The translations under genes and the position numbers were made by a program. A DNA stretch of 64,000 nucleotides from an uncultured Agathobaculum sp. (GTDB lineage: Bacteria; Bacillota; Clostridia; Oscillospirales; Butyricicoccaceae). Each line of letters begins with the position of its first letter. The first letter of the stretch is position 1. Of the stretch, positions 33,257-42,196 are shown one piece after another. The notes below the pieces were generated by a model. That model was not told the DNA's origin and made no database searches. It saw only the letters and a list, made by a program, of their open reading frames with translations. The stretch lies in assembly GCA_944384725.1 (NCBI GenBank), contig CALWUJ010000001.1, forward strand, positions 104,138-168,137, written 5' to 3'.

Positions 33257-34525
33257 TTATTCCTCATCTTCCAATGCATCCACGCCGCCTGTCAGCCCGA
33301 GTACCGACTGGCTTTCTGCTTCGCTCAGTTCAGTTACCCCTTTGAGCTTGCGGCGGATCGCGCGTGTGCGCGTACCGACCAGCTTATCCAGCTCGCGGCT
33401 TGCCTGATCAAGACGGGTCTGGGTCTGCGTCAGGCATGCCTCAAACTTATCAAACTCGGTCTTAACCGCGCCCAGCACACTCCATACCTCACCCGAACGC
33501 TTCTGAATCGCAATCGTGCGGAAGGACATCTGCAAGCTGTTGAGCAGTGCCGCCATCGTGCTGGGGCCCGCGATATTGACATGGTAATCGCGCTGCAACA
33601 CCTCGACCATACCGCGGCTGACCGCCTCAGCATACAGCCCCTCAAACGGCAGAAACAGGATGCCGAAATCCGTTGTATAGGGCGGCTCGAGATACTTGTC
33701 GTGAATGTCCTTTGCTTCGGATTTGAGCGTGGCAATCAGCGCTTTGGCACAGGCGTCGATCTGCTCGCGCGAACCTTCCTCGTAGGCGTCGCGCAGCGCG
33801 CCGTAGGTATCACCGGGGAATTTAGAGTCGATCGGCAGCCAGACATGCCCGCCATCCTCGACCGGCAGCTTGACCGCATACTCCACCACATTGCGGCTGT
33901 TCGGCCGCGTGGCAACATTGACGGCATACTGCTCTGGTGCAAGGATGTCCTCCAAGATCGCACCGAGCTGGATCTCGCCCACAATGCCGCGCGTTTTGAC
34001 GTTGGTCAGCACCTTTTTCAGGTCGCCCACGCCCTGCGCAAGCGTCTGCATTTCGCCCAATCCCTTATAAACCTGCTCCAATCGTTCATTGACCAGCCGA
34101 AAGGACTCGTTCATCCGCTCGGACAGTGTCTTTTGCAGCTTCTCGTCCACGATCTGCCGCATATCATCCAGCTTTTTGTTGTTATCCGCCTGCATGGCAC
34201 GCAGGTTCTGGTCGACCGTCACACGGATATTCTCCAGATTCTGCGTGGTCTCTGCGGTAAATCCATGCAGCCGCCGCTCAAACTGACCAAGCTGATCGGT
34301 CACCGCGCCCATTTTGCCCGCAAGGCTTTTGTCCATTGCGGAAAGCTGACTCATTTGTGCCTCGCGTCCCTCGCGCAAGTTCTGGTTGACGAGCGTACCC
34401 AGTGCGGTGATGGAGCTGTTCGCATCGCCGCCACCGGACGGCTGCTGCCGTCGGGTGAGCAGCACAATGACAAGCACCAGCAGCACTACGACCAGCGCCA
34501 GCGTGATAACGGGTATGTATTGCAT
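33257..34525 (-). CDS. rmuC: RmuC-family protein
   Basis: A 422-residue protein with an N-terminal membrane anchor (VITLALVVVLLVLVIVLL), a long coiled coil (~45-165) and the RmuC nuclease-like core: KTRGIVGEIQLGAILEDIL, VWLPIDSKFPGDTY, and TDFGILFLPFEGLYAEAV with NIAGPSTMAALLNSLQM. RmuC proteins limit inversions at short inverted repeats and are related to PD-(D/E)XK nucleases. It lies 20 bp downstream of the alarmone synthetase gene, so the two form an operon. Confidence 0.95.
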   Translation of the reverse strand: MQYIPVITLALVVVLLVLVIVLLTRRQQPSGGGDANSSITALGTLVNQNLREGREAQMSQLSAMDKSLAGKMGAVTDQLGQFERRLHGFTAETTQNLENIRVTVDQNLRAMQADNNKKLDDMRQIVDEKLQKTLSERMNESFRLVNERLEQVYKGLGEMQTLAQGVGDLKKVLTNVKTRGIVGEIQLGAILEDILAPEQYAVNVATRPNSRNVVEYAVKLPVEDGGHVWLPIDSKFPGDTYGALRDAYEEGSREQIDACAKALIATLKSEAKDIHDKYLEPPYTTDFGILFLPFEGLYAEAVSRGMVEVLQRDYHVNIAGPSTMAALLNSLQMSFRTIAIQKRSGEVWSVLGAVKTEFDKFEACLTQTQTRLDQASRELDKLVGTRTRAIRRKLKGVTELSEAESQSVLGLTGGVDALEDEE

Positions 34526-34545
34526 AGAGAGTAATTCCTTTCGGT

Positions 34546-35211
34546 TCAGAGTACATGTAATTCCTTGGCGATGCGCTGCATTTCCTCATCCGTTGCGGCA
34601 ATCACATCCGCACACGCCTTCAGATCATCCGAAATATACGCAGGCACCTTGACATCCGACTTATAGCGCAGCTGATGCTCCAGGCTTGCCCAAAAATCCA
34701 TGGCAATCGTGCGCAGCTGCAATTCGATGCGAACCGGCTGCGTGCGGTCGGACAGAAAGATCGGTACCTCCAAAATCAAATGCAGACTGCGGTAGCCGTT
34801 CGGCTTGGGCTTTTCGATATAATCCTTACGCTCGATCAGTGTCAGATCATCCTGCCGCATGAGCATATCAGCCACGGTATAGATATCCGCAATAAACGGA
34901 CAGATCACGCGAATGCCGCCGATATCATTGAGGTTTTCCATCATGGATTGCAGCGAGATAGGAAAACCTCGGCGTTTCAGCTTACTGATAATGCTGCACG
35001 GGGTTTTGATACGGCTCTTGATCGAGTCGATCGGGCTGGGCTTGCCGGAAATGCGCGATTCATCGCTTAAAATATCCAGTTTGGTTTTGATTTCACGAAT
35101 ACCTGCTTCATAAAGCATCATCATCTGCTGCAGCTGCATCGCGGATTCAAGCAGCTGTTCCTCATCATGCTGCGACAGCTTATCCATCGCAAAAAAATCT
35201 GCAAAATCCAT
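34546..35211 (-). CDS. Small alarmone synthetase, RelQ/YjbM-like
   Basis: Makes (p)ppGpp from GTP/GDP and ATP. The ATG at 35211 follows GGAGGAGGGG and gives 221 residues with only the RelA/SpoT synthetase domain: KPSPIDSIKSRIKTPCSIISKLKRRG, NDIGGIRVICPFIADIYTVADML, and KDYIEKPKPNGYRSLHLIL with ELQLRTIAMDFWASLEHQLRYK. The hydrolase, TGS and ACT domains of Rel are absent. The size and layout match stand-alone SAS proteins. It has its own promoter and is followed by rmuC. Confidence 0.93.
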   Translation of the reverse strand: MDFADFFAMDKLSQHDEEQLLESAMQLQQMMMLYEAGIREIKTKLDILSDESRISGKPSPIDSIKSRIKTPCSIISKLKRRGFPISLQSMMENLNDIGGIRVICPFIADIYTVADMLMRQDDLTLIERKDYIEKPKPNGYRSLHLILEVPIFLSDRTQPVRIELQLRTIAMDFWASLEHQLRYKSDVKVPAYISDDLKACADVIAATDEEMQRIAKELHVL

Positions 35212-35248
35212 GCGTTCCCCTCCTCCTACAACTGCATGATTTTTTCTT

Positions 35249-35277
35249 ATTATACCATATTTCCGCCGCGTGCACAA
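35249..35277 (-). promoter_or_regulatory. Sigma-A promoter of the alarmone synthetase-rmuC operon
   Basis: Minus strand: TTGTGC (35272-35277), 17 bp, perfect TATAAT (35249-35254). Divergent from the response regulator gene, which has its own TATAAT at 35364-35369. Confidence 0.78.
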
Positions 35278-35421
35278 TCGGCAGCCCCGTTATCTCATAT
35301 CCGCCGGTTTCTGTAGTGCAGCCTGCCGCAACTTTAACTCTATTTAAAGTGAAGCGGGTATTGTATAATAAAGCAAACGGCGATGCAAGGTTGCAGACTG
35401 CTCTGATAAGGAGAAACATAT

Positions 35422-36096
35422 ATGAGATTATTACTGGTCGAGGACGAAAAGGCACTATCCAAAGCGCTGGTCACCATTCTGGAACGGAACAATTATTCCG
35501 TGGGCGCTGTGGACGATGGACAGGCTGCGCTAGACTATCTGGAAGCTGACAATTATGACGGAGTAATTCTGGATATCATGATGCCCAAGGTGGATGGCAT
35601 CACCGTGCTCAAAACCATCCGCAGCAATGGCAACCGGATTCCGGTATTGATGCTGACTGCCAAAGCCGAAGTAGATGACAAGGTACTCGGGCTGGATTCC
35701 GGGGCAAATGATTATCTGACCAAACCCTTTCACACACAGGAGTTGCTGGCACGCATCCGAGCCATGACCCGCACCCAGACTGCCCAGACCGACTCCCGCC
35801 TGCAAATGGGCAACGTGACACTCGACTGCGCTACCTTTGAGCTTTCCACCCCGGCGGGCAGTTTCCGGCTGGCCAACAAGGAGTTTCAAGTGCTCGAACT
35901 GCTCATGCGCAACCCCCACAGCCTGATTGCGTCCGAGCGTCTGCTGGAAAAAATCTGGGGCTATGACAGTGAAGCGGAAATCAACGTGGTTTGGGTCTAT
36001 ATCTCCTACCTGCGCAAAAAACTGTCCGCCCTGCATGCCAACATTCAAATCAAAGCCACCCGAAATGCTGGCTATTCATTGGAGGAATTGCCATGA
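35422..36096 (+). CDS. OmpR-family response regulator
   Basis: A canonical 224-residue regulator. Receiver: acidic pair in LLVEDEKALS, phospho-Asp in GVILDIMMPKVDG, Thr/Ser switch in PVLMLTAKAEV and Lys in LTKPFHTQE. DNA-binding winged helix: NKEFQVLELLMRNPHSLIASERLLEKIWG, ending IKATRNAGYSLEELP. It overlaps the kinase gene by four bases (ATGA). Candidate binding sites are the GGTTAA repeats at 37420-37448 before the VTC operon. Confidence 0.95.
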   Translation: MRLLLVEDEKALSKALVTILERNNYSVGAVDDGQAALDYLEADNYDGVILDIMMPKVDGITVLKTIRSNGNRIPVLMLTAKAEVDDKVLGLDSGANDYLTKPFHTQELLARIRAMTRTQTAQTDSRLQMGNVTLDCATFELSTPAGSFRLANKEFQVLELLMRNPHSLIASERLLEKIWGYDSEAEINVVWVYISYLRKKLSALHANIQIKATRNAGYSLEELP

Positions 36097-37331
36097 TCCG
36101 AAAACTGCGTATCAAGCTGATTATCGCCTCCATGGTTTCTTTGCTGGCTGTGCTGCTGGTGATTATGAGCGCCGTCAATATCGTCTATTACCGTCAGGTG
36201 ATGCAGGACGCAGACAACACGCTTGCCCTGCTGGCAGAAAACAACGGTTTTTTCCCGAAAACCAATCGCGAACCGCCCCCCGATGAGCCTTTTCCCAAAA
36301 AGGAGCTGCATTTATCGCCCGAACTTCCCTACGAAACCCGATATTTCTTTGTCACGCTCTCGCCGGATGGCAGCGTGCAGTCGGTCAACACCGGAAAGAT
36401 TGCCGCCGTGGACACCTCGGATGCGATTGACTATGCGCAAAGCGTCTGGGAGCAGGGCAAAACACAGGGTTTTGCCGACCAATACCGTTTTCTGGTAGAC
36501 AGCTCCTCTTCCGAAACACTCATCCTGTTTCTCGATTGCAGCCGTGGTCTGGATAATTTCAAAACGCTGCTTTTTGCCTGCATCAGCGTGTCCTTTGTCG
36601 GCTCGCTGCTAGTTTTGCTGCTGCTGATCTTTTTGTCCGGGCGCATCGTGCGGCCGTTTTTGGAAAATTACGAAAAACAAAAGCAGTTTATCACCGATGC
36701 CGGACATGAACTGAAAACACCGCTGACCATCCTCAATGCCGATGCAGAGATCCTCGCCATGGACTACGGAGAAAACGAATGGATCAGCGACATCCAAGCG
36801 CAGACCAAACGGCTGGCCGACCTGACAAACGATCTGATCCTGCTCTCCCGCATGGAGGAGGAGCAGACGCAGCTGCAAATGCTCGAGCTGCCGCTGTCCG
36901 ACATCGCGGAAGAAACCATCGCACCGTTTCAGGCCGTGGCACGCACGCAGGATAAAACACTTGAGCTGCATATCCAGCCGATGCTCTCGATGCGCGGCGA
37001 TGAAAAATCCCTGCGCAAGCTATTCTCCATCCTGCTGGACAACGCGGTCAAGTATTCCAGCCCGCAAAGCACAATCTCCTGCACGCTGGAGCGGCAAAAA
37101 AATCTCATCTGCCTGTCGGTCTGGAACGCGGTCGACCACATCACCAAAGCCCAGACCGAGCACTTATTTGACCGCTTCTACCGCACCGACCAGTCCCGCA
37201 ACTCGCAAACCGGCGGCTATGGTCTCGGCCTTTCCATTGCGCTAGCCATTGTAACCGCGCATAAAGGCAAAATCACCGCCTCCACCGCAGATGAAACCTC
37301 TTTGCGCATTACCGTCATGTTTCCCGCATAA
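36093..37331 (+). CDS. Membrane sensor histidine kinase
   Basis: The ATG at 36093 with GGAGG 7 bases upstream gives 412 residues. Two transmembrane helices (~8-31 and ~165-190) flank a ~130-residue extracellular sensor with a Pro-rich start (REPPPDEPFPKKE). The HisKA domain carries the phospho-His in FITDAGHELKTPLTIL; ATPase boxes are LLDNAVKYS (N), and GGYGLGLSIALAIVTAHKG (G2). No HAMP domain is evident. Cognate of the overlapping response regulator. The signal is unknown; the downstream VTC operon suggests phosphate or envelope state. Confidence 0.94.
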   Translation: MIRKLRIKLIIASMVSLLAVLLVIMSAVNIVYYRQVMQDADNTLALLAENNGFFPKTNREPPPDEPFPKKELHLSPELPYETRYFFVTLSPDGSVQSVNTGKIAAVDTSDAIDYAQSVWEQGKTQGFADQYRFLVDSSSSETLILFLDCSRGLDNFKTLLFACISVSFVGSLLVLLLLIFLSGRIVRPFLENYEKQKQFITDAGHELKTPLTILNADAEILAMDYGENEWISDIQAQTKRLADLTNDLILLSRMEEEQTQLQMLELPLSDIAEETIAPFQAVARTQDKTLELHIQPMLSMRGDEKSLRKLFSILLDNAVKYSSPQSTISCTLERQKNLICLSVWNAVDHITKAQTEHLFDRFYRTDQSRNSQTGGYGLGLSIALAIVTAHKGKITASTADETSLRITVMFPA

Positions 37332-37352
37332 ATCCATCTCAAAGCGCAGGAA

Positions 37353-37394
37353 AACAACAGAACCCGTCCATTCCGACGGGTTCTGCTGTTTTTT
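37353..37394 (+). terminator. Terminator of the two-component operon
   Basis: Stem 37353-37368 with 37375-37390 (one mismatch) followed by TTTT. Confidence 0.82.
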
Positions 37395-37419
37395 CATGCC
37401 GTGATATCATTTTAAGTTT

Positions 37420-37465
37420 GGTTAAGGTTTCGGTTAAAGTCTGGTTAAGGCAGCGGCAGTATACT
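37420..37465 (+). promoter_or_regulatory. Tandem GGTTAA repeats and -10 element before the VTC operon
   Basis: Three direct copies of GGTTAA at 37420, 37432 and 37443 (12- and 11-bp steps), possibly with a weaker fourth (TTTTAA near 37410), end where a -35 would sit. A -10 TATACT lies at 37460-37465. The spacing is that of OmpR/PhoB-family tandem sites, and no proper -35 is present, as in activator-dependent promoters. The adjacent response regulator is the natural candidate. Confidence 0.7.
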
Positions 37466-37532
37466 GAACACAATCAATAAACACGGCTTGCGACACCCTA
37501 CATCGCAAGCCTGCATGAAGGAGGAAGCATCC

Positions 37533-38252
37533 ATGGCATATCAGACCACCTTTGAACGATATGAAATCAAATACTTACTGACTCCGCAGCAAAAAGAGCT
37601 GCTGCTGCGTGCCATGCAGGGACGCATGCAGCTGGATCAATTCGGCCGCAGCACCATCCGGAATATCTATTATGATACCGATACCTTCCGGCTCATCCGC
37701 CGGTCACTGGAAAAGCCCGCCTATAAAGAAAAATTGCGTATCCGCAGCTATCAGCGCGTACAGCCGAATGATCCGGTATTCGTGGAGCTGAAAAAGAAGT
37801 TCCAGTCCGTGGTCTATAAGCGGCGTCTGGTGCTGCCGGAAGAGCAGGCCATGACCAGCTTCCGTACGGGCGCCGAACTGCCCGTGCAGTCCCAAATCGC
37901 CAATGAAATCGAGTATTTCCGCGCGTATTACCGCACGCTTCACCCCACGGTGTTTTTGTCCTATGAGCGCGAAGCCTTCTATGCGCTGGACGGCAGCGAC
38001 TTTCGCATCACTTTTGACGAGAATATCCTGTACCGCTGCCGCAATTTCTCGCTAGGCAGCCCGATTTACGGCACCCCCCTGCTGACGGGCGATCAGACCC
38101 TGATGGAGATCAAAACCTCTGGCGGCATGCCGCTCTGGATGACGCATGCACTGACCAAGTACGGCATTTTCCCCACCTCATTTTCCAAATACGGCGCAGC
38201 ATATCAAAACATGCTGGACACACAATATTCCGGAGGACTGCTCTATGCTTAA
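37533..38252 (+). CDS. VTC-domain protein (polyphosphate polymerase family)
   Basis: The ATG at 37533 with AGGAGG 8 bases upstream gives 239 residues. It is a single VTC/CYTH-like tunnel domain: FERYEIKYLLTPQQ, IRNIYYDTDTFRLIRRS, YKEKLRIRSY, VFVELKKKF, RLVLP, FLSYEREAFY, LRITFDENI-like and TLMEIKTSGGMP, with the alternating basic and acidic residues that bind triphosphate and metal. In yeast Vtc4 the domain makes polyphosphate. It overlaps the DUF4956 gene by 8 bp, a common bacterial pairing. Confidence 0.9.
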   Translation: MAYQTTFERYEIKYLLTPQQKELLLRAMQGRMQLDQFGRSTIRNIYYDTDTFRLIRRSLEKPAYKEKLRIRSYQRVQPNDPVFVELKKKFQSVVYKRRLVLPEEQAMTSFRTGAELPVQSQIANEIEYFRAYYRTLHPTVFLSYEREAFYALDGSDFRITFDENILYRCRNFSLGSPIYGTPLLTGDQTLMEIKTSGGMPLWMTHALTKYGIFPTSFSKYGAAYQNMLDTQYSGGLLYA

Positions 38253-38940
38253 CAACCTGTTTCGCGGCCTGTTTGACACGGAGATGACCACGGTCATCCC
38301 GGTTTCCGACTTTTTGCTCTGCGTGGCAAGCGCGCTGCTTGTCGGTCTGCTGCTGGCGGCCTGCTATATGTACCGCACGCGCTACACCCGCAGCTTCGTT
38401 GCCACGCTCGCACTCCTGCCCGCCATCGTCTGTGTGGTCATTATGATGGTCAACGGCAACGTCGGGGCAGGTGTTGCGGTGGCCGGTGCGTTCAGTCTGG
38501 TTCGTTTCCGCTCCGTTCCCGGCACCGCCAAGGAGATCGGCGCGATCTTTCTGGCGATGGGCACCGGACTGATCATCGGCATGGGCTATATTGCATATGC
38601 TTTTCTGTTTGCCCTCGTGCTGGGCGCTGCCACCATGCTGTATAACGCAATCGACTTTGGCGCAGAAAAAAAATCCGCGCTGTACCGCACCCTGCACATC
38701 ACCATCCCGGAGGATTTGGACTATACCGGCGTATTCGATGAACTGCTGCGGGAATACACGTCATCCTGTGAACTGACGCAAGTCAAAACCACCAACATGG
38801 GCAGTCTGTTCCGGCTGACCTACAACATTACGCTGCGCAGTGCAAGCATGGAAAAGGAACTGATCGACCAGCTGCGCTGTCGCAATGGAAATCTGGAAAT
38901 CACGGTTTCCAAACAGGAAACCCTCACCGCCGAATTATAA
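38245..38940 (+). CDS. DUF4956 membrane protein
   Basis: A 231-residue protein with four hydrophobic helices in the first ~140 residues (DFLLCVASALLVGLLLAACYMY; FVATLALLPAIVCVVIMMV; EIGAIFLAMGTGLIIGMGYI; AYAFLFALVLGAATML), including the conserved AGAFSLVRFRSVPGTAKEIG loop, then a soluble ferredoxin-like C-terminus. The family travels with VTC-domain proteins and may help move or anchor polyphosphate synthesis at the membrane; that role is inference. Confidence 0.88.
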   Translation: MLNNLFRGLFDTEMTTVIPVSDFLLCVASALLVGLLLAACYMYRTRYTRSFVATLALLPAIVCVVIMMVNGNVGAGVAVAGAFSLVRFRSVPGTAKEIGAIFLAMGTGLIIGMGYIAYAFLFALVLGAATMLYNAIDFGAEKKSALYRTLHITIPEDLDYTGVFDELLREYTSSCELTQVKTTNMGSLFRLTYNITLRSASMEKELIDQLRCRNGNLEITVSKQETLTAEL

Positions 38941-38954
38941 AGGAGCCATCTGTT

Positions 38955-40946
38955 ATGAAAAAGCATTGCCTCATGTCACTGCTGCTGGCAGCCGCCGTGC
39001 TGGTATCCGGCTGTCAAGCTGCCGAAGCATCGGACGCAACCGGACAAACCGCACTGGTCACGCCGTCCGATATGTTTACCGACCGTGATCTCGAAGTCGG
39101 TTACGATGAAACCACCGCTGCCGCGATCACCCTTTCGGGCAGCACCGTCTCCTGTGACAGTGACGCGGTCACCATAGACGGCAGTACCGTCACCATCACG
39201 GATGAGGGCACTTATATCCTGTCCGGTACACTGGAGGACGGCATGGTACTTGTCGACGCAGAAGAAACCGATAAGATCCATCTGGTGCTGGATAACGCCA
39301 GCATCCACTGTTCGGACTGCGCCGCCCTCTATATCCGACAGGCTGACAAAGTCGTTGCGACCACAGCAGCGGACTCGCAAAACTCCCTGTCTGGCGGCGA
39401 GACCTTCACCCAATTGGATGACAACAACATTGATGGCGTGATTTTCTCCAAAGCTGACCTCACCCTCAACGGTCTAGGTACGCTCACGGTCGATTCGCCT
39501 GCTGGACATGGTGTGGTCACCAAGGACGATCTAGTTGTCACCAGCGGCACCTATGTAATCACCGCCACCGGTCAGGGATTGTCCGGCAAGGACAGCGTGC
39601 GCATTGCCGACGGTACTTTTACTCTGACAACGGGCAAGGATGCCATCCAGAGTGACAACACTGAGGATACAGACAAGGGCTTTGTCTATCTGGCTGGGGG
39701 CAGCTTCACTATCACCGCAGAGGGCGACGGTTTGAGTGCAAGCAGTTGGATGCAGGTGGATGATGCAACTTGCACCATCACCACTGGCGGTGGCAGCGCA
39801 AACGGCGAGACCCACACCAGCGACGCCGCGCCCGGCGGTATGGGCGGCGGCAAAGGCGGCCGCATGCCTCTGGCCGATGGCAGCGCTCCCACGGATGGCA
39901 GTACACAGCCTCCGGAGCGTCCGTCAGGTGAGATGCCGCAGGACGGTATGCAACCGCCTGCCGATCTGCCGCAAGCTGCTGCACCTACTGACACCGCAGC
40001 AGCTTCTGATACAGCCGCAGACACTGCTGCGACAGCAGATAGCCCCGCTTCTGCCGAAGCAGATACAACCGATACCGTCAGCACCAAGGGGCTGAAAGCC
40101 GGTACCAGCCTGACCATTCTGTGCGGCAGCTTCACAATGGACTGCGCCGATGATGCGTTCCACACGAACGGCAACCTGACCGTCAACGGCGGTACCGCCA
40201 GCATCCAGACAGGCGACGACGCGTTCCATGCGGACAATGCACTGACCATCTCGGACGGCGATATTGATATTTCCACCTCCTACGAAGGTCTGGAAGGCCT
40301 GACCGTCACGGTCAGCGGCGGCGACATCAACGTCGTTGCCAGCGATGACGGCGTCAACGCCGCAGGCGGCGCTGATCAAAGCGGCTTGGGTGGCAACGGA
40401 CAGGATCAGTTTGCTGCGGAAAGCGGCGTGTTTATCACAATTTCCGGTGGTAATCTGACACTCAATGCAGGCGGCGACGGGCTAGACTCCAACGGCGATT
40501 TGACCGTCAGCGGCGGCACGGTCTACGTTTCCACGAAGGACGGCAGTGCAGATTCCGCTCTGGATTATAACGGCAATGCGTCCATCACCGGCGGCACGAT
40601 GATCGGCATCGGCTCGTCCGGCATGGCGCAAAACTTCGGAGACACCTCCACGCAGGGCGCGATCCTGCTGAGCGTCGATGCGCAGGCGGCGGGCAGCACA
40701 ATTTCTATTAGCGACAGCACAGGCAATGTGCTGGCCTCTTGGGAAGCGCCGCAGGCATTCAGCTCGGTGGTCATTAGCTGCCCCGGTCTGGAAGCCGACG
40801 GCACCTATACCGTCACCGCCGGAACTTCGTCCACCGAAGTCACGCTGGACGGCTTTCTCTATGGCAGCGGCGGCATGAACCACGGCATGGGCGGCAATCG
40901 CGGCAGCCGCAGCGAACCGACACAGAATGCTGCAACAGCGGCCTGA
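38955..40946 (+). CDS. Carbohydrate-binding-domain lipoprotein (DUF4353-like)
   Basis: A 663-residue lipoprotein: signal peptide with lipobox LVSGC (Cys ~20). Residues ~50-280 and ~375-640 are parallel beta-helix-like repeats built on units such as ITISGGNLTLNAGGDGLDSNGDL and VSGGDINVVASDDGV. A ~90-residue Gly/Met/Pro then Ala/Thr-rich linker (~285-370) joins them. A Gly/Met/Asn tail follows. Such lipoproteins are regularly third in VTC-DUF4956 operons. It starts 14 bp after DUF4956 with AAAGGAG. Ligand unknown; carbohydrate binding is the family label, not shown here. Confidence 0.85.
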   Translation: MKKHCLMSLLLAAAVLVSGCQAAEASDATGQTALVTPSDMFTDRDLEVGYDETTAAAITLSGSTVSCDSDAVTIDGSTVTITDEGTYILSGTLEDGMVLVDAEETDKIHLVLDNASIHCSDCAALYIRQADKVVATTAADSQNSLSGGETFTQLDDNNIDGVIFSKADLTLNGLGTLTVDSPAGHGVVTKDDLVVTSGTYVITATGQGLSGKDSVRIADGTFTLTTGKDAIQSDNTEDTDKGFVYLAGGSFTITAEGDGLSASSWMQVDDATCTITTGGGSANGETHTSDAAPGGMGGGKGGRMPLADGSAPTDGSTQPPERPSGEMPQDGMQPPADLPQAAAPTDTAAASDTAADTAATADSPASAEADTTDTVSTKGLKAGTSLTILCGSFTMDCADDAFHTNGNLTVNGGTASIQTGDDAFHADNALTISDGDIDISTSYEGLEGLTVTVSGGDINVVASDDGVNAAGGADQSGLGGNGQDQFAAESGVFITISGGNLTLNAGGDGLDSNGDLTVSGGTVYVSTKDGSADSALDYNGNASITGGTMIGIGSSGMAQNFGDTSTQGAILLSVDAQAAGSTISISDSTGNVLASWEAPQAFSSVVISCPGLEADGTYTVTAGTSSTEVTLDGFLYGSGGMNHGMGGNRGSRSEPTQNAATAA

Positions 40947-40973
40947 GCTGATTTACAATCCTCTCTCAATCCA

Positions 40974-41020
40974 AACAAGGGCCGGATGGAACCATTGCCA
41001 TCCGGCCCTTGTTGCTTCTT
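40974..41020 (+). terminator. Terminator of the VTC operon
   Basis: A perfect 16-bp stem (40974-40989 with 40998-41013) followed by a CTTCTTTTTTT tract. Confidence 0.9.
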
Positions 41021-41060
41021 TTTTTGACAAAAAATATATCTGCCGCTTTTTCTGGCTTTT

Positions 41061-41081
41061 TGCAAACGTTTGCGGTATACT
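41061..41081 (+). promoter_or_regulatory. cre-like palindrome abutting a -10 element
   Basis: TGCAAACGTTTGCG (41061-41074) contains the perfect palindrome GCAAACGTTTGC and fits the CcpA/LacI-family cre pattern except at the last base. TATACT (41076-41081) begins two bases later, so a bound repressor would block the promoter of the next gene. Which LacI-family protein binds is unknown. Confidence 0.6.
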
Positions 41082-41158
41082 ATGGATAATGTTTTGTGAA
41101 GGCCATGCTGCGCATATCGCGGCATTGCCGAAATGCTGTTTGCGGAAGGTGAACTGTT

Positions 41159-42061
41159 ATGCCCTCTTTTGCCACCCACCATATTTTTGCCACAACCGTA
41201 CAGCGTGTCACCGGAGATTCCGTGGCGCACATCGCGGATGCCTGTCCCGCGGCTTACCGCTGGGGCGCGCAGGGTCCCGACCCGCTTGCCTTTTATCACG
41301 CGCCGTTTCCCGGGCCGGTGCGCCGTCTGGCGCATCGCATCTGCTCTGAATCGCCTGCACCGTTGTTTGAAGCACTTTGCGCCGCCGCTGTACAAGAGCA
41401 CAACACCGCAGCACTTGCCTATGTGTTCGGTTTTTGCACGCATTACGCGCTCAGCCGGGTCACACACGCTTTCCTCGATGCACAGGCCGATCGTCTGGCG
41501 CTCTATATGCCCGGTTACTCCACTGAAGCCCGACGCAAGCTGGTCGAAAGTGACATCGACGGCATCATGATCGCGGGCTACATTGCCGCCGAACCTGCGG
41601 GCTACGAAGCGTTCCGCCTGCTTGACCCGAATGCCGCCGAATGCACGGTACTCGCCCGCGTGCTGGCGCATGCAGCGCGTGACGCTTACAGCGTGCGCGT
41701 TTCTCCCGCTGCGGTATACCGCTCTCTGCACGACATGCGCCGTGTCCTCCACCTGACTCACAGCGGCAGCCATATCCGCAGCCGTCTGCTGCATCTCGAA
41801 CGTCTGATGGGCAAGACCGGTTTGGCCTCCGCGCTCATCCGTCCGGATGAGCCGCTGCCCGCCGACTGCGCCAATCAGGAGCACCGCGTCTGGACGGCGA
41901 ACGGAGAAGAACGGACGGATTCTTTCTGCGATTTGTTTGACGCCGCCGTGCCGCTGGCCGTCTCGCTGCAGCGCGCTGTACTCGACCGCTATTATCAACA
42001 AAAACCTCTTGATCCGCGCTTTTTCCCCACAGATTTCACGGGCAACGTGCCAAAAAAATAA
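41159..42061 (+). CDS. Zinc-dependent phospholipase C-like protein
   Basis: A 300-residue, largely helical protein. The opening THHIFATTVQRV and GAQGPDPLAFYH, then FGFCTHYALSRVTHAFLDAQAD match the Zn-dependent phospholipase C family (PF00882) with its His and Asp metal ligands. No signal peptide is visible, so it is probably intracellular; the true substrate is unknown. GGAAGGTG precedes the ATG. Single gene behind a cre-like operator. Confidence 0.82.
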   Translation: MPSFATHHIFATTVQRVTGDSVAHIADACPAAYRWGAQGPDPLAFYHAPFPGPVRRLAHRICSESPAPLFEALCAAAVQEHNTAALAYVFGFCTHYALSRVTHAFLDAQADRLALYMPGYSTEARRKLVESDIDGIMIAGYIAAEPAGYEAFRLLDPNAAECTVLARVLAHAARDAYSVRVSPAAVYRSLHDMRRVLHLTHSGSHIRSRLLHLERLMGKTGLASALIRPDEPLPADCANQEHRVWTANGEERTDSFCDLFDAAVPLAVSLQRAVLDRYYQQKPLDPRFFPTDFTGNVPKK

Positions 42062-42196
42062 AATATTTGAATCATCCGACAGGTTTCGTATGACTTCGCC
42101 CTCCTGTTTTCGTAAGCTATCAATTGTTACCAAACTGTAACCTTTGAATTGCGAAAGGAGGGAATATGGGGAGGACATTTTCTCCATACTACCATC

